Source: a virus
Strand: one strand, 5' to 3'
IMG/VR virus record: IMGVR_UViG_3300045970_000182
Coordinates: 1 to 56,874 of that record
DNA length: 56,874 bases
Of the stretch, positions 41,171 to 48,872 are shown piece after piece. Within the stretch, counting starts at the first letter, position 1; every line of letters begins with the position of its first letter. The notes beneath the pieces are model-generated. The model was given only the letters and a program-made list of their open reading frames with translations, made no database searches and was not told the DNA's origin. The position numbers were made by a program, and so were the translations under genes.

Positions 41171-41279
41171 AAGATCGCTTTTCTCTTTTTGACCTGTGTG
41201 CTACCGTTACACTAATAACCCGGAATCGAACCGGTCCACTGGTTTGGATTTTAAGATTTATTTTTGCTGAAACGATCTT
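41171..41279 (-). ncRNA. Y-RNA-like transcript A upstream of the Ro60-like gene
   Basis: The 109-nt segment has complementary ends AAGATCGTTT / AAGCGATCTT (10 bp with a G-U at the same position as in element B). After the 5' strand comes CAGCAA, as in B. The interior holds a T arm CCGG-TTCGATT-CCGG and then a D arm GTGT-AACGGTA-GCAC with the invariant GG, flanked by ACC/GGT. No acceptor stem or anticodon loop exists, so it is not a tRNA. T-arm-before-D-arm inside a long terminal stem is the permuted tRNA mimic of bacterial YrlA RNAs, and position next to a Ro60-like gene is typical for them. Confidence 0.72.
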
Positions 41280-41288
41280 TTAAATATT

Positions 41289-41396
41289 AAAAACAGACTA
41301 GCTTTTGGCGAGTTTTTACTTTCCCCTCCAGAAAGTTTCGATTAGGTTGCCCCAATCAGTGCTTATTTTATTTTAGGCTGTAACTAGTCTTTACAA
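41289..41396 (-). ncRNA. Candidate small RNA of about 105 nt (RNA3)
   Basis: A consensus promoter ends at 41402. The RNA is closed by AGACTAG (41384-41390) and CTAGTCT (41295-41301), immediately followed by GTTTTT, an intrinsic terminator. Inside are a 7-bp hairpin with a GCAA tetraloop (GATTGGG-GCAA-CCTAATC) and ACTTTC/GAAAGT presenting TGGAGGG in the loop, a Shine-Dalgarno-like sequence. It looks like a free-standing small RNA. Confidence 0.65.
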
Positions 41397-41401
41397 ACTG
41401 T

Positions 41402-41430
41402 AGTATAGTATAACAACATTACACTGTCAA
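41402..41430 (-). promoter_or_regulatory. Sigma-70 promoter for RNA3
   Basis: Minus strand TTGACA (41425-41430), 17-bp spacer, TATACT (41402-41407). It matches the host consensus at 11 of 12 positions, unlike the phage late boxes. Confidence 0.8.
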
Positions 41431-41452
41431 CTATACCACACTTTATTTTAAC

Positions 41453-41707
41453 GGGATGGTGGAAACAAAAGTTTATTTTCTGGTCTACTGTATCCCCTGT
41501 ATAATGGTTCAGCTTCCATAGACCCTATCATCCGATTCGGCGGTGACCTAGTTCACTCTTATTTCTGTTGTGACCCCATATCAGCTTCGGCTGTATATTC
41601 GTTTCCTCTGCGCCTTATATTTCTATAAGGTAAAGTTTACTCAACCACATTCTACGAATTTAAGCAGTATATTTTAATATGCTGTAATCATCCCTCTTAT
41701 CTTACAA
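41453..41707 (-). ncRNA. Candidate structured RNA of about 250 nt (RNA2)
   Basis: No ORF fits. The sequence after the promoter at 41714-41742 is closed by GGGATG (41689-41694) pairing with CATCCC (41453-41458). Inner hairpins include CCTTATA-GAAA-TATAAGG, CAGC-CGAA-GCTG and GGTCTA/TAGACC, with GNRA-type loops. I do not recognise the family. Confidence 0.5.
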
Positions 41708-41713
41708 GCTGCT

Positions 41714-41742
41714 ATTTTACAATAACAACTATAAAATGTCAA
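41714..41742 (-). promoter_or_regulatory. Sigma-70 promoter for RNA2
   Basis: Minus strand TTGACA (41737-41742), 17-bp spacer, TAAAAT (41714-41719). A consensus-like host promoter inside a gene-free region. Confidence 0.75.
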
Positions 41743-41749
41743 ATATATC

Positions 41750-42016
41750 AGTATGGTGTAAGGGACAATATTGCTGTTCCTAAGAACCATATATTGCTAA
41801 CGAGGCCTTACCACCGTTTTGGAATTGTTAGCCACTGTCCGTGTGGTTTGATTGCACGCTAGTTAACTTCATAGCCTTCCTATTGGATAGGCTCCATTAC
41901 TTCGCCAATACTTCGCTTCAACGGGTTGCCCCTCTGCTATGTATCCTGTAAGCAATCACCATAGACATCTTTCGATGTAAGTTGTTTTGCTGCATCCATA
42001 CTTTAATGCTCTACAA
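41750..42016 (-). ncRNA. Candidate structured RNA of about 260 nt (RNA1)
   Basis: The RNA following the promoter at 42022-42050 is closed by AGTATGG (41996-42002) and CCATACT (41750-41756). Inside are ACATC-GAAA-GATGT, CTATG/CATAG, GGTGGTAAGG paired with CCTTACACC, and GTTC/GAAC. Both strands lack convincing ORFs. The size and multi-hairpin design resemble large phage RNAs, but I cannot assign a family. Confidence 0.5.
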
Positions 42017-42021
42017 CGTGT

Positions 42022-42050
42022 ATTGTATAGTGTTTTTATTTATAAGTCAA
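42022..42050 (-). promoter_or_regulatory. Sigma-70 promoter for RNA1
   Basis: Minus strand TTGACT (42045-42050), 17-bp spacer, TACAAT (42022-42027). It is the most upstream of three such promoters in the 900-bp gene-free block. Confidence 0.8.
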
Positions 42051-42084
42051 CCTATTTTCTGTGCGAATATAGGGTAAAAAGAGC

Positions 42085-42816
42085 CTATTTTGTTAAATGA
42101 GCTAACTCTTTATCTATAAAATCAACCGCACGCTTGATAAGACGCCTATAATCGGGTGATTGGGTTCTTTCTGGGAACAAATCTGCAATTTCATATTTAA
42201 GTAGCAAATGATTCAAATCGTGCATAACCTTTGGTCGAGCTTGGTCGGGAGATTGTTTAAGTGCTCGTGGAATGATTGATGTTGATAATACATCCAACAC
42301 TTCTGTAAATCTTGCATTTATCTCGGCTGGTTGAGCACGATACTGGGCTGTACTATAAGGGTCTTCCTTACGATGCTCTTTCTTCCGTGGAGTAAAATAT
42401 CCTTTTGCATCGCCCGGAAAAAATCCCGATTTATATTCATCTAATGCGTGTCTTAGTTCATGAGTAATAGTTGTTCTCATTCTATCTGCATCTAAATAGT
42501 CGAGATTAAGCACTATGGTTTTGATAGATTCGTCCCACATTGCAAGAACTATGCCTTCGTACTTTTTACCGTTTGATTCTTTTGATCTCTCGATAAATGG
42601 TTCACCGCCCTGGAGTTCAAGTCCTACATTGTTTAATACTTCGATAGGTGTGTCAAATAGATCACCTATCTTTCCTAAACTAACTATTTCTTGTTCTTCG
42701 TCTGTATAGTCGGGTTCAGTAACAAAATAGTTCTGCAACTTTGCATAGACGGCAGAGGATAACGACACAAGTGCCCTATCTTCCTCTGTTGTCTCGAATA
42801 ATTCTTGCAGTCTCAT
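42085..42816 (-). CDS. HExxH zinc metalloprotease-like protein with capsid-targeting-like leader
   Basis: The 243-residue product starts MRLQELFETTEED, similar to T4 capsid-targeting leaders (possible cut LFE|T). The catalytic motif is TTITHELRHALDEY (about residues 115-128, H-E-x-x-H) with a candidate third ligand Glu downstream in QPAEINARF. It has no signal peptide. An internal-head protease delivered to the host is plausible. GATAAATA at 42836-42843 and an AAGGAT site precede it; the leader can form GCATAT/ATATGC around the ribosome site. Confidence 0.75.
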   Translation of the reverse strand: MRLQELFETTEEDRALVSLSSAVYAKLQNYFVTEPDYTDEEQEIVSLGKIGDLFDTPIEVLNNVGLELQGGEPFIERSKESNGKKYEGIVLAMWDESIKTIVLNLDYLDADRMRTTITHELRHALDEYKSGFFPGDAKGYFTPRKKEHRKEDPYSTAQYRAQPAEINARFTEVLDVLSTSIIPRALKQSPDQARPKVMHDLNHLLLKYEIADLFPERTQSPDYRRLIKRAVDFIDKELAHLTK

Positions 42817-42835
42817 AGCATATCCTTCAATATGC

Positions 42836-42843
42836 TATTTATC
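42836..42843 (-). promoter_or_regulatory. Late-promoter-like box GATAAATA before the metalloprotease
   Basis: GATAAATAGCATATTG on the minus strand, 20 nt before ATG 42816. Supports late expression with virion proteins. Confidence 0.55.
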
Positions 42844-42847
42844 ACAA

Positions 42848-43228
42848 CTATGCTACTGCGACACCTTTTAAAATGTCAATAACGGATGGACGCAATCTAT
42901 AGCTAATCATAATATCGCGCCGTTCAACACTCGTAAGTTTCATCCAACATTCAACATTTTCTTTATTGCCCCAAGACTGGCGTGGAGCAAAACCATCTAA
43001 CCAACATGCCAAATCACGAAATGTATCTGCTGTAAGCATTCTGTGTGCTCTGGCTACAGCACCAACAAAATCATTTGTCAGCACAGCCATACCAAAGCCG
43101 CCTGGTTCAATACCGTATGCCATATACATCCAAAGAGATTCCCTGAAGTCGATAGGCACTTCCGGATAGTAGTCCGCAAATGTCCTATCAAACCAGGGGT
43201 GCATCTTTCGATACGGTACGCTATCCAT
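42848..43228 (-). CDS. Hypothetical protein, 126 aa
   Basis: A Trp/Arg-rich product (HPWFDRTFADYYPEVP, WMYMAYGIEPGGFGMAVLTN) with a helical second half. Many phages carry similar small proteins upstream of structural genes; I cannot name a family. Confidence 0.5.
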   Translation of the reverse strand: MDSVPYRKMHPWFDRTFADYYPEVPIDFRESLWMYMAYGIEPGGFGMAVLTNDFVGAVARAHRMLTADTFRDLACWLDGFAPRQSWGNKENVECWMKLTSVERRDIMISYRLRPSVIDILKGVAVA

Positions 43229-43236
43229 TTTAGTCC

Positions 43237-43443
43237 TTAAATAATAGTTTCTGTTGCTGTTACTTGTTCAGTAGAGTAATATATAGCATACTCATCGGAT
43301 TTAGCACGATAGGAGTTATCAAACTTTACTTCGGCCTCAGCAACAGAGTCGGCATCCACTAACCGAGTAACGAATTTTTTTTCTTTAGAGAAATCGGACA
43401 TATACTCTTCTTTCTTAATATATCCGGTAACTAAATATAACAT
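43237..43443 (-). CDS. Small hypothetical protein, 68 aa
   Basis: Short alpha/beta sequence (MLYLVTGYIKKEEYMSDF; KFVTRLVDADSVAEAEVKF). This resembles the small DUF-type domains that describe arm-like beta-alpha-beta folds, but the family is not certain. It lies 8 bp upstream of the 43228 gene. Confidence 0.5.
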   Translation of the reverse strand: MLYLVTGYIKKEEYMSDFSKEKKFVTRLVDADSVAEAEVKFDNSYRAKSDEYAIYYSTEQVTATETII

Positions 43444-43539
43444 ATTAGTCCTTTGCTTTTAATAAAAATAGTGTAACATAAAAATAATAATATGTCTATA
43501 ATTATCACGGACATCCATGCCAATTAGGTAAATAATAAT

Positions 43540-44505
43540 ATGAATAATTATCTACTCAAACTTATATCTGTTTCCAAACAAAATAAATATACCAAAATAT
43601 ATCAACTTATTATCGAACGAGCGTTATTAAGAGTGTCTGGTATCGCCTCTAACTCTAATTATGTATTAAGGAAAGAAGCAACCCGAATATTAAACTGTCA
43701 TGTAGAGGGACACCATATTTTCCCAAGGTCGCTGTGTCAAACTCTGCAAGAACAAGATGATATTCATAACTATGCATTTCTTACGTTCAAAGAACATTTG
43801 CTCTGCCATAAACTGTTGGCTACCAAGATGCTCGATAGTACGCCGTTAAATTGTGCATTTTATGCAATGTTTACACGTCGAAATACAAAACAACAGTCCA
43901 GATTAATGACTCTTAGAGAAGCGGAATGGTTCAAACAAAATAGTATGCAGTCGTGGTCCCGCCCTGGAAAAGAAAACGGTATGTTTGGAAGAAAGCAAAC
44001 CGAAGATACAAAATTAAAGATATCGAGAAAGGCAACGGGACGGAAACCAACCAATACTTCACGAAAACTAATGAGTGATTCTCAACTAAAAAGAAGAGAG
44101 GAAAATGCATGGAATCAACTTATTAAAAACCCTGTCTATCAGAAATTTTCCGACTACAAAGATTTCTTATCTAAAATTAGCGAAGTCTATGAATCGTGTT
44201 ATAGACTACCTTTATTGATTTCGAAAACTATAGGAGCCACAGAATGTGGTGTAAAAACTGTACTAAAGGCACAAAAATTAGAATATATCACCGATCAACG
44301 ATTTAGTAAATTAATTAAAAATTATGGTGGCAAGTTTAAGTCATTCAATGAATATGAAGACTTAGTTCTTTACCACCATAATAACGGTCTTAGTTTCTCT
44401 CAAATAGCCGCAGAACTATCAGTTAATATGCATGGAGTATTGTCTGTATTAAATAATAGAGGTATAACCACGCATAAAGCTAAAACAGGGCCTAAGAAGA
44501 AATAG
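43540..44505 (+). CDS. HNH homing endonuclease with NUMOD3 and C-terminal HTH
   Basis: The HNH core is CHVEGHHIFPRSLCQ..HNYAFLTFKEHLLCHKLLATKM (about residues 50-95). A NUMOD3 repeat region follows (GKENGMFGRKQTEDTKLKIS) and then helix-turn-helix-like segments (LISKTIGATECGVKTVLKA; FSQIAAELSVNMHGVLSVL). It is on the plus strand, converging with the RNA ligase gene. It may target the nearby minus-strand genes in related phages. Confidence 0.85.
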   Translation: MNNYLLKLISVSKQNKYTKIYQLIIERALLRVSGIASNSNYVLRKEATRILNCHVEGHHIFPRSLCQTLQEQDDIHNYAFLTFKEHLLCHKLLATKMLDSTPLNCAFYAMFTRRNTKQQSRLMTLREAEWFKQNSMQSWSRPGKENGMFGRKQTEDTKLKISRKATGRKPTNTSRKLMSDSQLKRREENAWNQLIKNPVYQKFSDYKDFLSKISEVYESCYRLPLLISKTIGATECGVKTVLKAQKLEYITDQRFSKLIKNYGGKFKSFNEYEDLVLYHHNNGLSFSQIAAELSVNMHGVLSVLNNRGITTHKAKTGPKKK

Positions 44506-45525
44506 TTATTGCCTTAATAAATATTTGTTAGATACCACCTTAAAACTTGCGTGGCACTCATTACAATTAAATACAAGGCCTTCTCTTTCACACCCGATCA
44601 TTCCCATAACAGATTTACCTTCAGCAAATAATAATAAATCATTAATAGTCTTATCGGATAAATCATATACCGAATTAAGTATAGGGACAGATGTCAACCC
44701 CAAGTGTTCTATTAATAATTTCTTCTCTGCAGGATATAAATATTCTTGTTTATCTATATCATAAATATCAAATACAACCAACATATGATCTTTTAATTGG
44801 TATATATTTCCCTGAATCCCTGGTCCTAAGATTTCTGATTGGATTGCTAAATTCCTGTTTAACGCTAATAATTTATTTTTCAAATCATACTTAATAGCAG
44901 TTTTCCACATTGTATTGTTTTCGTCTTCCTTTAAGTCGAGATTACGGCTGCAAACACCAAACTCACTGTCCATTAGATAAGCTGTAAGCGATGAGCCTTC
45001 ACATTTTTCAGACACCGACCAGGTGAATTTCTTTTCTTTCCAAAATTCAAGTTCTTTTGGTAGATTTTGAATTCTCTCTTGGTCAGTTTTAGGAATTCTC
45101 GACGGAAAGTTTCCGCGCACAAGTCCTGCAAGCTGAGCAGAGATAGGTGCTTCATATTTTTGAATGTTAAGCGGGAAAGATACATCCAATCCTTCAAACA
45201 GCATAGATTCTATGTTAGCGCAAGTTGGTTCGAGCGGTAGTAATAGACCTTGACTAAGCTGCTTTTTTAGCCGAATTGTGCGTAGTTTTTCGCCCTTAAC
45301 CCCGTTATACTCCCGCGGCTCTTTGCCTTTACACAAAAACGGCGCTAATTCGACGGGAATCCAGGAATCAGGTTCAGCATATACTACCAAATCACCGACC
45401 ACATATCTTCCTACCTGGTCAACAACCCACCAACCGTCCACCCGATACGCACAGATTAAATCTGCTTCGGGTATTGCTTGTATTTCTGCTATCTTTCTGA
45501 TAGTAGCCATTTTTCTTTCTGTCAT
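44506..45525 (-). CDS. RNA ligase (Rnl5/DraRnl-like)
   Basis: I choose ATG 45525 (MTERKMATIRKIAEIQ) because it overlaps the upstream stop as ATGA and follows AAAGGGGG; the frame is open to 45615. The N-terminal domain (about 100 aa, KIAEIQAIPEADLI, GDLVVYAEPDSWIP) is OB-like, as in the Deinococcus RNA ligase family. The nucleotidyltransferase follows with motif I SEKCEGSS (K is the adenylated Lys), then QSEILGPGIQGN (motif IIIa), GLVFNC (IV), and FKVVSNKYLL (V). Such ligases repair nicked RNA, often tRNA cleaved by host defence nucleases. Confidence 0.85.
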   Translation of the reverse strand: MTERKMATIRKIAEIQAIPEADLICAYRVDGWWVVDQVGRYVVGDLVVYAEPDSWIPVELAPFLCKGKEPREYNGVKGEKLRTIRLKKQLSQGLLLPLEPTCANIESMLFEGLDVSFPLNIQKYEAPISAQLAGLVRGNFPSRIPKTDQERIQNLPKELEFWKEKKFTWSVSEKCEGSSLTAYLMDSEFGVCSRNLDLKEDENNTMWKTAIKYDLKNKLLALNRNLAIQSEILGPGIQGNIYQLKDHMLVVFDIYDIDKQEYLYPAEKKLLIEHLGLTSVPILNSVYDLSDKTINDLLLFAEGKSVMGMIGCEREGLVFNCNECHASFKVVSNKYLLRQ

Positions 45526-45731
45526 TTTACCCCCTTTAATTTCTTTACTATATGCTCTGCTTCCCACTCTTCGAGTCCGTCGTTTAACCAACGCCGATAA
45601 TCCTCCAACGCCCACACAAATCTATCTGGCGTATATTCCGGTTTGTGTTCAACCAATACATCTAGCGCAGTGAGTGCTTTGCGATGTTGCTTCATTGATC
45701 CTGCAATATATTCTTTGCGGCGTGCAGCCAT
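45522..45731 (-). CDS. Small hypothetical protein, 69 aa
   Basis: Basic, helical product (MAARRKEYIAGSMKQHRK; RWLNDGLEEWEAEHIVKKLK). Overlaps the RNA ligase start by 4 nt. Unknown function. Confidence 0.5.
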   Translation of the reverse strand: MAARRKEYIAGSMKQHRKALTALDVLVEHKPEYTPDRFVWALEDYRRWLNDGLEEWEAEHIVKKLKGVK

Positions 45732-45749
45732 GTCGCCTCATATGAGTCA

Positions 45750-45941
45750 TCATAATGTCCCATTTTTGCCGATCCTTTCTGCTATTTTCCATTTTATATA
45801 TTCCAGATGCTCATTAAACATAATAACATCCGGATACTTTGTATGCGCCTCTTCGAACTGTCGTCTGAGTGCTTCCAGTTCTTTCATTGTCTTTTTAGCA
45901 TACTCTATCTCGACATTATACGTTAGTCCGTTTGTACCCAT
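45750..45941 (-). CDS. Small coiled-coil hypothetical protein, 63 aa
   Basis: ATG 45941 (MGTNGLTYNVEIEYAKKT) has AAAGGA upstream; the frame is open to 45995. Most of the product is one charged helix (KELEALRRQFEEAHTKYP). It overlaps the HNH gene end by 26 nt. Confidence 0.5.
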   Translation of the reverse strand: MGTNGLTYNVEIEYAKKTMKELEALRRQFEEAHTKYPDVIMFNEHLEYIKWKIAERIGKNGTL

Positions 45942-46515
45942 TCTCGTATCCTTTCTTGAATGCGTCTCGTTCAAGTTCTTCGCCGCGCTGATCATATATC
46001 TGTTGAAACGGTTCCTTTCTCAAACCAGAATCATATCCCTGATCATACGGTGTTTTCATGCCTGCATTGGCTGTGCCTCTTGCCGGCTTCTTTGCTACCC
46101 ATAAATGTTTATTCTTATCCATAAATTCTTGGTCCTCTTTATTCATTATGCTCTTACGCTTACCGTTACATGTTTCGCAGCCAGGGCGTAAGTTTTCAAC
46201 ATCATTTAATCCACCTAAACTGACAGGTACAATATGATCCCGTGTCATCATAACAAGCGACTTGCCTGTATGAGCAAATAGCTCTAATACCGGCCGTTTA
46301 TTCCGATCATTCTTGTGATGTTTCACTATAAATCTATCAGCCTCAACACCGCAATGCCAGCATTTTAGCGGAGCATTTGTTTCTCTGCAAGTTTTCCACA
46401 GAGCTACACCACTCGGGGCTGATACTTTTTGTCCATCTACTTCGCGATCTTCCCTGTGAGCTTTAAGGACCTTAAATCCTTCATCCAGCGATAATTCTTT
46501 ATAAAAAATAAACAT
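45916..46515 (-). CDS. HNH endonuclease (McrA-like)
   Basis: From ATG 46515 (MFIFYKELSLDEGFKV) the protein has a zinc knuckle CWHCG and the HNH motif MMTRDHIVPVSLGGLNDV followed by ENLRPGCETCNGKR (C-x2-C). A basic C-terminal region with repeats of YDQGYD / YENGYKR type follows. It is in the same orientation and tightly packed with neighbours, so it may be a regular phage enzyme (packaging-linked or host-DNA-degrading) rather than a free-standing mobile gene. Confidence 0.8.
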   Translation of the reverse strand: MFIFYKELSLDEGFKVLKAHREDREVDGQKVSAPSGVALWKTCRETNAPLKCWHCGVEADRFIVKHHKNDRNKRPVLELFAHTGKSLVMMTRDHIVPVSLGGLNDVENLRPGCETCNGKRKSIMNKEDQEFMDKNKHLWVAKKPARGTANAGMKTPYDQGYDSGLRKEPFQQIYDQRGEELERDAFKKGYENGYKRTNV

Positions 46516-46516
46516 G

Positions 46517-46921
46517 TTAGCTTCTCTTATTTGGACCTTCCGGAACATCTGTTATAAACTCGCCGAACTTTAACTTAAATGCTAATGCATCTTCTTCGTT
46601 GCTAAAATGGAACCTAAGCCAGTATTGATATACCACAGTGCTATGTTCCCAATCAGTTTCATCTTTTCCATAATATCTTCTATACGATCTATCAACCTGA
46701 TCATATATGACTGTTTCAAGCAAGGTTTCTACCCATTTGCGTATTTGTATCTGTGTTACAGATTGTAAGTCATCTTTTTTTATTCCTAACACATACGGAT
46801 ACTGCGGGCTTGGCCAGTCATATTTCCACCTCCCTTGAGCGCTGGTGTTAGACCACCTGGCATCTTCAAAATACCAGGCCGAGTTGTCATTTATTTCATT
46901 TATCGATAGTAAGTTGCTCAT
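46517..46921 (-). CDS. Hypothetical protein of the EEDALAF family, 134 aa
   Basis: The product ends with WLRFHFSNEEDALAFKLKFG, matching the motif in the 1402-1623 gene. The N-terminal half is Trp/Tyr-rich (DARWSNTSAQGRWKYDWPSP). Function unknown. It overlaps the upstream family member by 4 nt. Confidence 0.55.
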   Translation of the reverse strand: MSNLLSINEINDNSAWYFEDARWSNTSAQGRWKYDWPSPQYPYVLGIKKDDLQSVTQIQIRKWVETLLETVIYDQVDRSYRRYYGKDETDWEHSTVVYQYWLRFHFSNEEDALAFKLKFGEFITDVPEGPNKRS

Positions 46922-47154
46922 ACAATATGATTTTCAATTCTTGAGCCGGATAACAAACACAGCATTATTAAATCTTCTTCATCGCACATAATCTCCCAAT
47001 GATGATTCGCATCAGATTTAGAATATGAACCTCGAAGCCATTTACAGTTCTCATATGGTATCCCGGCGCGCCAGAATTTATGACGATGATCTTTTATACT
47101 AGCAATGTGGTGCATTCCGGGAGGAATAGATAACGCAACTGTGTATTTGCTCAT
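46918..47154 (-). CDS. Small protein of the EEDALAF family, 78 aa
   Basis: A 78-residue product with WEIMCDEEDLIMLCLLSG, a degenerate version of the motif shared with the two other members. It precedes its longer relative, suggesting a local duplication. Confidence 0.5.
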   Translation of the reverse strand: MSKYTVALSIPPGMHHIASIKDHRHKFWRAGIPYENCKWLRGSYSKSDANHHWEIMCDEEDLIMLCLLSGSRIENHIV

Positions 47155-47167
47155 ACAGCTATTATAA

Positions 47168-47197
47168 ACGAAGACACCGCTTAAAGCAAGCGGTGTT
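47168..47197 (-). terminator. Hairpin between 47224 and 47154 genes
   Basis: ACACCGCTTG-CTTT-AAGCGGTGT type stem on the minus strand followed by CTTCG. It lies between the small ORF and the EEDALAF genes. T-tract weak, so an attenuator is possible. Confidence 0.55.
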
Positions 47198-47223
47198 ATT
47201 AAGTAAAAGAAACTTACTTCTTT

Positions 47224-47340
47224 TTAGCTACAGGTGCTACCTTTGTAACAGGCAGTTCGTAATATGCCCATTTTTCCCGTATTATCCTCATTCACTGCTG
47301 CCCACTTCTTTACTCTTGCCCGTTGTGCTTCCGTATCCAT
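47224..47340 (-). CDS. Possible small peptide gene, 38 aa (overlapping second frame)
   Basis: ATG 47340 has AGAAAGGA upstream and gives MDTEAQRARVKKWAAVNE then an unlikely Cys-rich end. A second frame starting at an internal ATG (MRIIREKWAYYELPVTK, 25 aa) gives a more natural ending with APVAKKK. The two together look like one short basic protein with a frameshift. Coding status uncertain. Confidence 0.3.
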   Translation of the reverse strand: MDTEAQRARVKKWAAVNEDNTGKMGILRTACYKGSTCS

Positions 47341-47403
47341 ATGTGTCCTTTCTGTGTTAGACAATCGTATTGTATATTGTTGTTTGTGTAAAAACAACCG
47401 AAA

Positions 47404-47796
47404 TCAAAATAGCTTTAGGTGGCCAGTGATTTTGTTGATTTCTTCGTCGTTATCGGGGCCTATTCCTACAGCAGTTAAGGTAGGAACACCGTTAAACTCT
47501 GTTAGGCCTGCATCTTGTATTAGTGAACAAGCTAAACCGGCAGCTTTTGCTGCATTATGTAATGCTATTAGTTCGTCGTCGGTTTCAACATAAGCAGTAA
47601 TCTTAGTAAATCGACCAAGTAACCAATCCTTAACAAACGGGTTAGATAGAGGGATAACAAGTTCATTATTTTTATATTGTCCGAGTGATAGGAAGGCCCC
47701 GAGACTGGCGTGGGCGCCTTGCGAAATGTACTTTCCGGTGCGCATGTTGCGTTCCTTAGGAAACTTTCTCATCACTAATACTTGTTTGCTGCTCAT
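47404..47796 (-). CDS. Peptidyl-tRNA hydrolase 2 (Pth2)-like protein
   Basis: Pth2 releases peptides from stalled peptidyl-tRNAs in archaea and eukaryotes and is rare in bacteria. The 130-residue product has the family order: VLVMRK, MRTGKYISQGAHASLGAF (the K-x-x-x-Q-x-x-H-A motif), FTKITAYVETDDELIALHNAAKAAGL, SLIQDAGLTEF, and AVGIGPDNDEEINKITGHLKL. All match the usual 115-130 aa domain. Together with the tmRNA and the second Pth2-like protein (52208), this suggests rescue of stalled translation is important to this phage. Confidence 0.85.
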   Translation of the reverse strand: MSSKQVLVMRKFPKERNMRTGKYISQGAHASLGAFLSLGQYKNNELVIPLSNPFVKDWLLGRFTKITAYVETDDELIALHNAAKAAGLACSLIQDAGLTEFNGVPTLTAVGIGPDNDEEINKITGHLKLF

Positions 47797-47804
47797 GGTG
47801 TTAT

Positions 47805-48167
47805 TTAATATCCTGCTTTATACGATGCATTAGACATAGTGAAGCGATGTTTCCAATCCCACTCATCTAATACCAGTTGATTGAATACGTCTTCTTCAAC
47901 ATCAATAATATCTTCTACAGATAGTTCAAGCATCCGAATTGCTCTGGCATAGTTGTTTTCGTAAGAGTTAGGCTCCGCCGGAACTGCCTTTATTTTTTTA
48001 ATCTCAACTAAATCACCGGTTTTTGCTAACTTGTTATTAGCTGTGGTTACCTTAATAACGAGCGCCTTGTAATCTACAACAGCTTCATTAAAGTCTTTTA
48101 TATGTTTTTCTTTATTGGATTTAACTATATCCAATAATTCAACTCGAGACATCTTAATAGAGTTCAT
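47805..48167 (-). CDS. Conserved-type phage protein, about 120 aa
   Basis: ATG 48167 (MNSIKMSRVELLDIVKSN) follows AAAGGAATG; the frame is open to 48191. The layout (long helix with KHIKDFNEAVVDYKALVI, then PNSYENNYARAIRMLELSV, then FNQLVLDEWDW) is familiar from many tailed phages, but the function is unknown. Confidence 0.55.
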   Translation of the reverse strand: MNSIKMSRVELLDIVKSNKEKHIKDFNEAVVDYKALVIKVTTANNKLAKTGDLVEIKKIKAVPAEPNSYENNYARAIRMLELSVEDIIDVEEDVFNQLVLDEWDWKHRFTMSNASYKAGY

Positions 48168-48269
48168 AACATTCCTTTTCGTATTTTGCATAAAAATCTT
48201 TCATTAAAAGAGTATGAATACCCTTATAACAACAATATACGCTAATACGAACTAAATGTCAATGGCTTC

Positions 48270-48869
48270 TTATCTCATTTCTTTAAATATTAATTCAGAT
48301 AACTCTTTTATATGCATTCTTATAATAGCCTTTTCCATATCTGTCGGGGGTGTTGATAAGAACAAATGAATGCTGCCGACAAAGTTACCGTACGACGGTG
48401 GTACGCTTGTTGCGCAAATAGTGCTTATATAAGATGCACCTAACGGCATATTTTTATATAACATACTTTCGGAAAAAGGTGTGCACACAAACTCGTGATT
48501 TATAATACTAATCATTCGTGCATTGTTTTCGTCGTTGTTATTTGTAAAGATAGGCATAATCTGTGATACCCTACCTGTTATATAGTTGGTATACATTACC
48601 TGTAACTCATTAGTTTCTAAGTGGCTGAAAACAATATGCCTTGCATTTTTAGATAAATCCATAGACATTACTTGTAAACCCTTATATGTAGGATTGCTAT
48701 GCAAAAACATATCTATCTTAACAATGGTGTCGGGGTTTAAAGTAGTAAACGGTTTCTCATATGCTATTACACTATACAGTATCAAACAAAATACCGATGT
48801 TACTACCGCTACCATAATCGCCAACCATTTTAGTGGCATTCGCGGGGGTGTTCTTTTTCTTTCTTCCAT
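48270..48869 (-). CDS. T4-type holin-like protein, copy 1
   Basis: T4 holin gpT has a short cytoplasmic N-terminus, one membrane span and a periplasmic globular domain. This 199-residue protein shows the same: cytoplasmic basic residues 1-13, a span LAIMVAVVTSVFCLILYSVI (about 16-35) and a periplasmic domain ending in TICATSVPPSYGNFVGSIH then LFLSTPP, matching the gpT end pattern (Cys-x-n-G-x-I-x-x-x). It is homologous to the 49123-49782 gene (shared NNxxxNARMxxxINxEFVCxP block). Periplasmic Cys residues probably form a disulfide. Confidence 0.6.
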   Translation of the reverse strand: MEERKRTPPRMPLKWLAIMVAVVTSVFCLILYSVIAYEKPFTTLNPDTIVKIDMFLHSNPTYKGLQVMSMDLSKNARHIVFSHLETNELQVMYTNYITGRVSQIMPIFTNNNDENNARMISIINHEFVCTPFSESMLYKNMPLGASYISTICATSVPPSYGNFVGSIHLFLSTPPTDMEKAIIRMHIKELSELIFKEMR

Positions 48870-48872
48870 AAT

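Noticed and set aside
41171-41279. Ordinary tRNA gene suggested by the T-loop TTCGATT
   Set aside because: The D arm follows rather than precedes the T arm, and there is no acceptor pair or anticodon loop. A Y-RNA-like permuted module explains all parts better.
41453-41707. RNase P RNA resemblance in RNA2 (segments GAGGAAACGA, ACAGAAA, ACCGCC)
   Set aside because: Only short, common motifs match, and the conserved P4 pairing and CR-V order are missing. The closing stem and size also differ from bacterial RNase P RNA.
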